From positions 1 to 64,000 of the forward strand of contig CAYMYN010000004.1 of the NCBI GenBank assembly GCA_964394665.1: a stretch of 64,000 nucleotides of DNA, read 5' to 3'. This DNA is from CAYMYN01 sp964394665 (GTDB lineage: Bacteria > Planctomycetota > UBA1135 > GCA-002686595). Under the pieces are notes generated by a model. It had not been told where the DNA came from. It did not search any database and saw only the letters and a list, made by a program, of their open reading frames with translations. The translations under genes and the position numbers were made by a program. Positions 57,862 through 64,000 of this stretch are shown in pieces (positions within the stretch are counted from its first letter, which is position 1; the number at the start of each line of letters is the position of its first letter).

Positions 57862-59201
57862 GATGGAAACAAGAGGTCGGCGACTTCCGCGTGCGCGAGC
57901 TGCTCGCCGAGGGCTACCTGCGTCCGCGCGGCCCGGTGCGCGTGTACCAGGTCACCAAGCGTAAGCTCACGAGCCTGGAGGCCGCCGCCATCCTGGCCGA
58001 GCTCGCCGGCGTGCCCGCGGCCGAGGTGCAGATGGCGGGGCTCAAGGACCGCCAGGGCGTCACGGTCCAGTTCATGTCGATCCGCGGCGGGAAGCCCGTC
58101 GAAGCGGACGACGAACGACTCGCGATCGCGCTCGCGGGTTTCGCCGACGAGCCGCTGCGCTCCGAGCACAGCCTCGGCAATGCCTTCCGCATCCGCCTGC
58201 GCGCGGTGCAACCCGAGGAGCTGGCCACCCTGCGCGCGGGCCTCACCGAGGTGCGCCGCCACGGGCTCGTCAACTACTTCGACGAGCAACGCTTCGGCAA
58301 CCTGACCCACGGGCAGGGCTGGATCGCCAAGGGCCTGATCCGCGGTCGCACCGAGGCGGCGCTGCGGCGTCTGCTCACGGCGCGCTCGGACCACGACGAT
58401 CCGCGCGAGGCGGCCTTCAAGGACGCCGTGGAGCGCGACTGGGGCGACTGGGCGACCTGCCGCGACCATGCGGGCCGGCGCGGCAAGCACCACTCGCTCT
58501 TCGAGCACCTGCGCGACAACCCGCAGGACTTCGCGGGCGCCTTCCAGCACGTCTCCGCGCGTCTGCGGCTGATCCACCTGTACGCCTTCCAGTCGCACCT
58601 GTGGAACCGCGCGGTCGCCTCGTACATGGCCGAGCTCATCGGGCTCGGCGAGCTGGGCCTGGCCGACGGCATCGAGGGGCCGCTCGTGTTCCACGTCGGC
58701 GAGGTCTCGGTCGACCTGCGCGAGGCGAGCTTCCGCCTGCCGGGCACGGGCCTCGAGGACGTCGACGTGCCCGAGCAGCGCCGCCATCTCGAGGAGGCCC
58801 TGGCCCAACACCGGCTGGTCGCCGACGACCTGCGCATCGACGTGCCGGGATTCCAGTTCAAGGGCGAGGACCGCGCCCTCGTCGTGCGCCCGCGCAACCT
58901 CGACATGCACGCCGAGCGCGTCGGGGGCGCGGTCCCGCGCTGGACGGTCGAGCTCTCCTTCGAGCTGCCGCGCGGCTCCTACGCGACCCTGTTCCTGCGT
59001 CGACTCAGCGCGCGCCGTGCGCGCGGACCGCTCGATCCCTGGGATCCGCGCTTCGTGCAGCCCGGGCTGGGGCCGCACGCGCGGGTCCAGGCCTCGCGTG
59101 AACGCTGGGTCGAGGTCGATCCCCGCCCCCGGCGCAGCCACGAAGCCGACCGCCCGCGGCGCGCCCCGGGTCCCGACCGCGGTCGCCGGCCCGCCCGCTG
59201 A
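57858..59201 (+). CDS. truD: TruD-family tRNA pseudouridine synthase
   Basis: The product has 447 residues. The catalytic region is AGLKDRQGVTVQ, with Asp64 as the nucleophile equivalent to Asp80 of E. coli TruD. NYFDEQRFGNLTHGQGWIAKGLI and YAFQSHLWNRAVA are also family-typical. TruD makes pseudouridine 13 in tRNA-Glu in E. coli. The protein is longer than the E. coli enzyme (about 350) because of a larger insertion region and a basic, disordered tail (about 415-447). It is coupled to the preceding rRNA synthase gene; the MTA phosphorylase gene follows 38 bp later. Confidence 0.93.
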   Translation: MRWKQEVGDFRVRELLAEGYLRPRGPVRVYQVTKRKLTSLEAAAILAELAGVPAAEVQMAGLKDRQGVTVQFMSIRGGKPVEADDERLAIALAGFADEPLRSEHSLGNAFRIRLRAVQPEELATLRAGLTEVRRHGLVNYFDEQRFGNLTHGQGWIAKGLIRGRTEAALRRLLTARSDHDDPREAAFKDAVERDWGDWATCRDHAGRRGKHHSLFEHLRDNPQDFAGAFQHVSARLRLIHLYAFQSHLWNRAVASYMAELIGLGELGLADGIEGPLVFHVGEVSVDLREASFRLPGTGLEDVDVPEQRRHLEEALAQHRLVADDLRIDVPGFQFKGEDRALVVRPRNLDMHAERVGGAVPRWTVELSFELPRGSYATLFLRRLSARRARGPLDPWDPRFVQPGLGPHARVQASRERWVEVDPRPRRSHEADRPRRAPGPDRGRRPAR

Positions 59202-59239
59202 TCCTCTCCGCACAGTCCCCCGCACCGTCCCCCTGATCC

Positions 59240-60109
59240 ATGAGCGTCGCACACACCGTCGGAGTCCTGGGCGGCTCCGGCCTGTACGAGATCGAAGGCC
59301 TGTCCGATGTCCGCGAGGTCGAGCTCGCCACGCCCTTCGGCGCGCCCAGCGACGCCTTCGTGACCGGCGTGCTCGACGGCGTGAAGATGGTCTTCCTGCC
59401 GCGTCACGGGCGCGGGCACCGCATCTCGCCCAGCGAGATCAACTTCCGCGCGAACATCTGGGGCATGAAGCGCCTGGGCGTCAGCCGCATCATCTCCGTC
59501 TCGGCGGTGGGCTCGATGCGCGAGGACATCGCGCCCGGTCACTTCGTGCTGATCGACCAGTTCATCGATCGCACGCGCCACCGGCCCGACACCTTCTTCG
59601 GCGAGGGCATCGTGGCCCACGTGGCCCTGGCCGACCCGATCTGCGAGCCCCTGCGGCGCATCCTGCTCGAGCGCGCCCAGGCCCTGGGCATCCCGGCCCA
59701 CGACGGCGGGACGTACCTCAACATGGAGGGGCCGCAGTTCTCGACGCGCGCCGAGTCGAGGCTCTATCGCCAGTGGGGCGTCGACGTGATCGGCATGACG
59801 AACCTGCAGGAGGCGAAGCTCGCGCTCGAGGCCGAGATCGCCTACGCGACGATCGCCATGTCGACCGACTACGACTGCTGGCACTCGGAGCACGACGACG
59901 TCAGCGTCGAGTCGGTGCTGGCGGTGATGCGCTCCAACGTCGAGCGCGCCAAGGCGTTGATCGCGGCTGCGGCGGCCCAGGTGTCGCGCCTGGCCGAGGT
60001 CCCCGCGGACCACGCCCTGCGCGGCGCGATCATGACCGACCCGGCGCGTATCCCGGCCGCGGCCCGCGAACGCTTGGGGCTGCTCGTGGATCGGTATCTG
60101 CCCGCCTGA
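59240..60109 (+). CDS. mtnP: S-methyl-5'-thioadenosine phosphorylase
   Basis: The product has 289 residues. The start TVGVLGGSGLYEIEGL is the phosphate-binding strand and loop of the PNP/MTAP family. LPRHGRGHRISPSEINFRANIWGMKRLGV, VSAVGSMREDIAPGHFV, YLNMEGPQFSTRAESRLYRQWGVDVIGMTN and MSTDYDCWH follow, with the N-F-R-A-N and D-Y-D-C-W blocks typical of MTAP over PNP. It cleaves MTA to adenine and methylthioribose 1-phosphate, starting methionine salvage or polyamine by-product recycling. The start has no strong ribosome binding site. Other salvage genes are not in the window. Confidence 0.94.
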   Translation: MSVAHTVGVLGGSGLYEIEGLSDVREVELATPFGAPSDAFVTGVLDGVKMVFLPRHGRGHRISPSEINFRANIWGMKRLGVSRIISVSAVGSMREDIAPGHFVLIDQFIDRTRHRPDTFFGEGIVAHVALADPICEPLRRILLERAQALGIPAHDGGTYLNMEGPQFSTRAESRLYRQWGVDVIGMTNLQEAKLALEAEIAYATIAMSTDYDCWHSEHDDVSVESVLAVMRSNVERAKALIAAAAAQVSRLAEVPADHALRGAIMTDPARIPAAARERLGLLVDRYLPA

Positions 60110-60366
60110 TCGATCGATCTGCGAGCGAGCCGCTGGCCTCCGGGAGTCCCCGGGGGCGGGCATCGCGCCCAGTGGGGGAGTCCCCAAACGCGCCGAATCC
60201 CGATCCGCGGGCACTCCGGGCGGAGGGCGCTCCGCGGCGGCGCCGATTTCGGCCCTGGTGCGCGGACGGGCCTCGGAGATACTGGGGTTCCCCCGGGGCC
60301 GGGTCCCCGGTCCCGCCGCGCGGGCGCGCTCCGCTCCCGCCGCGAACCTCCGCCGAAGAACGATCG
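60110..60366. other. Intergenic region with a repeated GGGAGTCCCC
   Basis: The 257 bp hold no gene. GGGAGTCCCC occurs at 60142-60151 and 60176-60185, 34 bp apart. The second lies in a GGGGA-G-TCCCC palindrome. Position upstream of the peptidase paralogues would suit an operator, but the evidence is slight. Confidence 0.3.
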
Positions 60367-62094
60367 ATGAGCGTTGCCCACCCCGTGCTGGGGGCCGCCG
60401 CGGCCCTGCTGGTCCTGGCCGCCTGTCGGAGCGGGGTGACGCCGCCCCCGGGCGCGGAGCTCGCGGACACGGCCCATCCAAGCCTCGACGCGGCGAGCAT
60501 CCAGCACAAGGGACCGGGGGTGACGCTCGCGCGCAGCGGGCCCGGGCGCTTCGTGGGTCCGCTGCTCGAGAGCTTCGACGCCGCCCGCGCGCTGCGCACG
60601 GTCGAGGCCCTCGACGCGCTGCACCGCACGCCGGGCAGTCCGGACTTCGAGCGCGGCCTCGACCACCTGTTCGTCGAGCTGCAGAGCGCGGGCTTCGGGA
60701 CGATCGAGGGCCTCGAGCTCGAGTGGATCGAGACCCCGCTCCCGGGCCCCTCCTGGACCGGACTGGGCGCGCGCATCGCGCTGGTGGACGGCGGGGGACA
60801 GGAGCGCGTGCTGCACGAGTTCCAGCGCTCCTCCGACCGCGATCGCGCGATCCTGCCGGTCGGCGCGCCGAGCGCCGACGTGGAGGGGCCGTTGTGCTTC
60901 GAGCTGGACGAGATCCACCTGGGCGACGTCTTCGTGTCCGAGTCGCGCCTGCGCCGCGACCTGGTCTCGCGCGCGCAGGCGCGGGGCGCGATCGCGGTGG
61001 TGTGCGGGGGGCTGGAGCCCTTCAACGTCGACCCGACGGGCGCCGAGCGCCACCTCGACGCGGTGCAACTGCGCAACGCCCCCGCGGGATTCGGCCTCCC
61101 GGTGGCCCAGGTCTCGCCCCGCTCCCTCGAGCTCCTGCGCACGGCCCACGCCGCCGGCGGCGCGCGTCTGCGGCTCTCCGCCCGGAGCGAGGTCGGTCCG
61201 CCGCGGGCGCGCACCCTGGTGGCGCGTATCCGCGGCGCGGAGCGCGCGGACGAAGCCGTGCTGTGTGTCTCCCAGGGCGGCGGGCCGGGGGCGATCAACA
61301 ACGCCAGCGGCGCCGCGGGCCTGGCGGAGGGTGCCGCGGCGATCGCGCGGCTGCTCGGCGCGGAGCGCCTGCCGCGCCCGGCGCGGACGCTGGTGTTCGT
61401 CTTCGGGCCGGAGATGGAGGGCTCGCGCGCCTGGCTCGCGCGGGAGTCGCTGCGCGCGGTGGCGGGGATCAACCTGACGATGATCGGCAGCTCGCCCGCG
61501 AAGACCGGAGCGATCGCCCTGCTCGAGCGCCACCCCGACCCCGGTGCGCGCTGGACGTTGNNNNNNNNNNCGGACGAACACACCTCCTGGGGGTTCCGCC
61601 GACCCGACGCCTCCTGGCTCGTGCCCAACGGACTGTCGATCGTGGCGCGCTGCGCGTTGGCCGACGTCGCGCTGCACGTCGGCGGCTGGAGCACGGGCGA
61701 GAACCCCTACGAGGGCGGCAGCGACCACGAGGTGCTGCTCGGCGCGGGGATCCCGACGGTGCTCTTCTGGCACTTCACGGACTTCACCTTCTACACCAGC
61801 CTCGACCGGCTGGAGATGGTCGACGGGGTCGAGCTCAAGCGCACCGCCGTCGCGGGCCTGGCGACCGCCTGGGCCCTCGCCGATCCGCGTCCGACCGACC
61901 TCGCGCGCTACCTCTCGACCCTGGACGCCGAACGCCGCGTGCGCCTGACCGCGGCCCGGGAGGCCGAGCGCCCGCGGCTGGAGGGACTGTGGACGCAGTG
62001 GTTCGACGGCGCGCGCATGTGGCTGCGGGCCCACTGCCTGGGGCTCGAGTTGCCGCCCCCGGTGGCGCTGGCGGACCTCGAGCGCGAGGGGTGA
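60367..62094 (+). CDS. M28-peptidase-like lipoprotein, probably inactive (first paralogue)
   Basis: The product has about 573 residues after gap correction. The signal ends in LVLAAC, with Cys20 lipidated. It is collinear with the next gene's product throughout. The zinc-binding positions are changed: the expected His303 is Gln (CVSQGGG), Asp311 is Asn (GAINNASG), Asp371 is Thr (NLTMIG) and the last His is Tyr (FTFYTSLD, Tyr476, equal to 474 without the gap). Glu349 remains (FGPEMEGS). Loss of four of five metal ligands makes peptidase activity unlikely. It may bind peptides or regulate its neighbour. A run of ten N at codons 399-402 keeps the frame; compare 61561-61570. 42 bp separate it from the paralogue. 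Confidence 0.8.
   Translation: MSVAHPVLGAAAALLVLAACRSGVTPPPGAELADTAHPSLDAASIQHKGPGVTLARSGPGRFVGPLLESFDAARALRTVEALDALHRTPGSPDFERGLDHLFVELQSAGFGTIEGLELEWIETPLPGPSWTGLGARIALVDGGGQERVLHEFQRSSDRDRAILPVGAPSADVEGPLCFELDEIHLGDVFVSESRLRRDLVSRAQARGAIAVVCGGLEPFNVDPTGAERHLDAVQLRNAPAGFGLPVAQVSPRSLELLRTAHAAGGARLRLSARSEVGPPRARTLVARIRGAERADEAVLCVSQGGGPGAINNASGAAGLAEGAAAIARLLGAERLPRPARTLVFVFGPEMEGSRAWLARESLRAVAGINLTMIGSSPAKTGAIALLERHPDPGARWTLXXXXDEHTSWGFRRPDASWLVPNGLSIVARCALADVALHVGGWSTGENPYEGGSDHEVLLGAGIPTVLFWHFTDFTFYTSLDRLEMVDGVELKRTAVAGLATAWALADPRPTDLARYLSTLDAERRVRLTAAREAERPRLEGLWTQWFDGARMWLRAHCLGLELPPPVALADLEREG
61561..61570. other. Assembly gap of ten N inside the first M28-like gene
   Basis: The paralogue at 63331 reads WTLPPDEH, where this gene reads WTL, gap, DEH. 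The true missing sequence is therefore most likely 4 nt (completing two prolines), not 10. Both lengths keep the frame, and the two-residue numbering offset after the gap between the paralogues agrees. Confidence 0.75.
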
Positions 62095-62118
62095 GGAGCG
62101 CCCGCGGGGCCCCTGCGC

Positions 62119-62124
62119 TACGCT
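62119..62124 (+). promoter_or_regulatory. Candidate -10 hexamer TACGCT before the second peptidase gene
   Basis: TACGCT after TGCGC lies 12 nt before the ATG at 62137. It suggests the second paralogue has its own promoter besides any read-through from the first. Confidence 0.4.
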
Positions 62125-62136
62125 GCGCCCCGCGCC

Positions 62137-63864
62137 ATGAAGACCCAGCTCCTGCTCCCCGCGCTGTGCGCCCTGCTGTGCACCCCCGCTTCGTCCGTCC
62201 GCGCGGTGGCGATCCAGGACGGGGCCGACGTCTCCCCGGCCGCGGCGATCCCCGGCCACCGGGGTCCCGCGGTGGCGCCGGGCCCGGGCGGCCCGGCGCG
62301 CTTCGTGGAGGCCCTGCTCGGGCGCTTCGACGCGCGGCGCGCCCTGGCCGATGCGGCGCACTTCGACCGCCACTACCGTGCGCCCGGCAACGACGGCTAC
62401 GAGGCGGCGCTCGAGCACCTGCTCGCCGAGCTGGGGGCCGCGGGTTTCGAGCGCGCCGGCAGCGAGGGTGCGGGCGAGCTCGAGCTCGAGGTGATCGAGT
62501 CCGAGCTGCGCGGCCGCGCCTGGACCCCGCTCTCCGCCCGGCTCGAGTTCGTCGAGCCCGACGGGCGGCGCGAGGCCTTGCTGTCCTTCGACACCCCCGA
62601 GGGTCGCGACCGGGTGATGTTGCCGGTCCATGCACCCACGGCTGACGTGCGCGGGCCCGTGGTGCTCGAGTCGGAAGCGCTCGTCCCGGGGGCCGTGCTC
62701 GTGACCGAACGGGCGCTCGACCCCGCGCTGCTGCGGCGCGCGGCGCGCGCGGGAGCGGTCGCGGTGCTCTCGGCCTCGTTGTCCGAGCTCGTGCGCGATC
62801 CCAACGGCGGCGAACGCCATCTGGACGCGATCTCCTTCCGCAGCGTCCCCGCGGGCACCGAGCTGGCCGTGGCGCAGATCTCGCCCCGGGTCCACGGGCG
62901 CATCGCCGAGCGCGTGGCGGCCGGGGAGAGCTTCGAGCTCGCCTACCAGGCCCGCGTTCGCTTCGACGAGCGACCGCTGCGCACCGTGGTCGCCACCTGG
63001 AAGGGGGCCCGCGAGCCCGGGCGCGCGGTCGTGATCGCGGCCCACCTCCAGGAGCCGGGGGCGGGGGACAACGCCAGCGGCGCGGCGGGCATGCTCGAGG
63101 CCGCGCGCGTCCTGGGTCGACACGTGCGCGAGGGATCCCTCGCGCGCCCGGCGCGCAGCCTGGCCTTCGTGTGGGGCGACGAGATGCGCCAGTCGAGCCT
63201 GTGGCTGCGCCACTCGGGCCGCACGGCGCTGGCCGCCATCTCGGCCGACATGCTCGGTCAATCCGAGGAAGCCACGGGCGCGATCTGCCTGCTCGAGCGC
63301 AGCAAGGACCCGGGCGCGATCTGGACCCTGCCGCCGGACGAACACACGCCCTGGGGCAAGGGCCGGGTCGAGCCCGATCAGCTCACGCCCGACGGCCTGG
63401 CGCTCATCGTGCGCACGGCGCTCTCCGACGTGGCGCGCGCCGTCGGCGGCTGGCGTACCGCCGAACATCCCTGGGAGGGCGGCAGCGACCACGACGTGTT
63501 CCTCGCCCGCGGCGTGCCGGCGGTGCTCGTGTGGCACTTCACGGACTTCACCTACCACACCGGGCTCGATCGGCTCGAGATGCTCGACCCGCTCGAGCTC
63601 CAACGCTCCTCCGTGGCCCTGGTCGCGGCCGCGTTGGCGGTGGCCGACGCGGGCCCGGCGGACCTCGGGCGCTACCGCGCGAGCCTGGCCCTCGAGCGCG
63701 AGCTGCGCTTGGCGGCGGCGCAGGCGGCCGAGCTGCCCGAGGCAGCCCAGGCCTGGACGCGTTGGTTCGAGGGCGCCGAGCGATGGCTCGTCGAGCTGTG
63801 CCGCGTGCCCGGAGCGGCGACCACGGACGGGAGCGGGGCACGCAAGCCGGAGGATCCACGATGA
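62137..63864 (+). CDS. M28-family exported peptidase (second paralogue)
   Basis: The product has 575 residues with a Sec signal peptide (about 1-25, ending near VRAVA). Zinc ligands typical of the group are present: His303 (AAHLQEPGAG), Asp311 (GDNASG), Glu349 (WGDEMRQS, with Asp348 in the general-base position), Asp371 (SADMLGQS) and His474 (FTYHTGLD). The conserved EGGSDHDVFLARGVPAVL block lies between. M28 members are aminopeptidases or carboxypeptidases acting on peptides outside the cytoplasm. The N-terminal 250 residues are an accessory part shared with the inactive paralogue. The stop overlaps the ATG of the following Tat-exported gene. Confidence 0.88.
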   Translation: MKTQLLLPALCALLCTPASSVRAVAIQDGADVSPAAAIPGHRGPAVAPGPGGPARFVEALLGRFDARRALADAAHFDRHYRAPGNDGYEAALEHLLAELGAAGFERAGSEGAGELELEVIESELRGRAWTPLSARLEFVEPDGRREALLSFDTPEGRDRVMLPVHAPTADVRGPVVLESEALVPGAVLVTERALDPALLRRAARAGAVAVLSASLSELVRDPNGGERHLDAISFRSVPAGTELAVAQISPRVHGRIAERVAAGESFELAYQARVRFDERPLRTVVATWKGAREPGRAVVIAAHLQEPGAGDNASGAAGMLEAARVLGRHVREGSLARPARSLAFVWGDEMRQSSLWLRHSGRTALAAISADMLGQSEEATGAICLLERSKDPGAIWTLPPDEHTPWGKGRVEPDQLTPDGLALIVRTALSDVARAVGGWRTAEHPWEGGSDHDVFLARGVPAVLVWHFTDFTYHTGLDRLEMLDPLELQRSSVALVAAALAVADAGPADLGRYRASLALERELRLAAAQAAELPEAAQAWTRWFEGAERWLVELCRVPGAATTDGSGARKPEDPR

Positions 63865-64000
63865 GCGACGAACGCGGGACGGGGCTCGAGGGGCGCGGGG
63901 TGGATCGCCGGACGGTGCTCGGCGCGGGTCTGGCCGCCGGCGCGTGGGCGGCGGGGGCGGCGGGCGCCCAAGCCGCGCCGGCGGCGGCGCCCTGGGTCCG
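63861..64000 (+). CDS. Tat-exported protein, N-terminal part (cut by window edge)
   Basis: 46 codons are visible. Residues 14-20 read VDRRTVLGAG, a twin-arginine signal (RRxxLG), followed by a hydrophobic Ala/Gly stretch and a likely cleavage after AQA. The substrate would fold in the cytoplasm before export, so it may bind a cofactor. Its identity cannot be determined. ATG overlaps the stop of the peptidase gene by four bases, so it belongs to the same operon. Confidence 0.75.
   Translation, partial: MSDERGTGLEGRGVDRRTVLGAGLAAGAWAAGAAGAQAAPAAAPWV

Noticed and set aside
60142..60185. Repeated GGGAGTCCCC as an operator
   Set aside because: Two short copies in very GC-rich DNA can arise by chance; without more copies or conservation it is not claimed as a finding.
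59869..63603. A 1244-codon minus-strand open frame opposite mtnP and the two peptidase genes
   Set aside because: It runs antisense to three well-supported genes, has an Arg/Gly/Ala-rich composition with no domain and crosses the N gap. It is a by-product of high GC.
1..64000. tRNA, rRNA, prophage, insertion sequence or CRISPR array
   Set aside because: I looked for transposase, integrase and phage-type proteins among the frames and for tRNA and repeat-spacer patterns by eye and found none. A dedicated scan would be needed to exclude a small RNA gene.

Overview
The window is very GC-rich (roughly 70% or more by eye), gene-dense DNA from a Gram-negative bacterium with an LPS-type outer membrane: it carries an lptF/lptG pair, an LpxL-type acyltransferase, a WaaP/KdkA-like sugar kinase and an ADP-heptose-type glycosyltransferase. 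Several features fit a high-GC Planctomycetota lineage best, but this is inference and not proof: large exported proteins of unknown function, a choice-of-anchor-like secreted protein, many lipoproteins, and an A2-type cytochrome oxidase with an Sco-DUF420 fusion. Two runs of exactly ten N (49860-49869 and 61561-61570) show a scaffolded draft or metagenome assembly. No tRNA, rRNA, CRISPR array, insertion sequence or prophage gene was recognised.

Layout. 1-4.2 kb: a CPBP protease cut by the window edge, a small membrane protein overlapping a methyltransferase, and a large secreted protein behind a structured leader. 4.2-5.3 kb: a gene-free stretch with a 173-bp palindromic element. 5.3-9.8 kb: an exported beta-propeller protein, an HD-domain protein and an SLC13/RCK transporter. 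9.9-12.1 kb: a MamK-family actin homologue with an upstream coiled-coil protein, the most notable pair in the window. 12.3-19.2 kb: a PcrA/UvrD helicase, a DNA-binding-domain-less sigma-54 AAA+ activator, a CAP-domain lipoprotein and an FHA membrane protein. 19.2-27.1 kb: envelope genes (acyltransferase, double-domain kinase, LptF, LptG, repeat lipoprotein, membrane protein, glycosyltransferase). 27.1-35.9 kb: an NtrY-like histidine kinase with an SDR, release factor 3, a three-parvulin protein, an Eis-like acetyltransferase, a small lipoprotein and a galactokinase-family enzyme with galacturonokinase-like residues. 36.0-44.2 kb: a Trp/Tyr-rich repeat protein, an exported protein, a HEAT-like lipoprotein, a leucine-type dehydrogenase, a protein with paired CxxC motifs and a YgfZ-type protein.

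44.5-52.8 kb is a complete aa3/caa3-type terminal oxidase operon: di-haem cytochrome c, CoxB, CoxA, haem A synthase, haem O synthase, CoxC, CoxD, then the Sco-DUF420 fusion for copper delivery. 52.8-59.2 kb holds small membrane ORFs, Ogt, a propeller-like protein, a Nudix hydrolase, a small helical protein, hypoxanthine phosphoribosyltransferase and two adjacent pseudouridine synthases (RluD-like and TruD). 59.2-64.0 kb has MTA phosphorylase, two tandem M28-type peptidase paralogues (the first apparently without its zinc ligands) and the start of a Tat-exported protein.

Regulation. At least eleven start codons are preceded, 6-12 nt upstream, by a TANNNT hexamer, usually after GC or G. This suggests that leaderless transcripts are common in this genome. 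Strong GC hairpins close several transcription units (4233-4260, 5212-5247, 9827-9872, 35960-35991).
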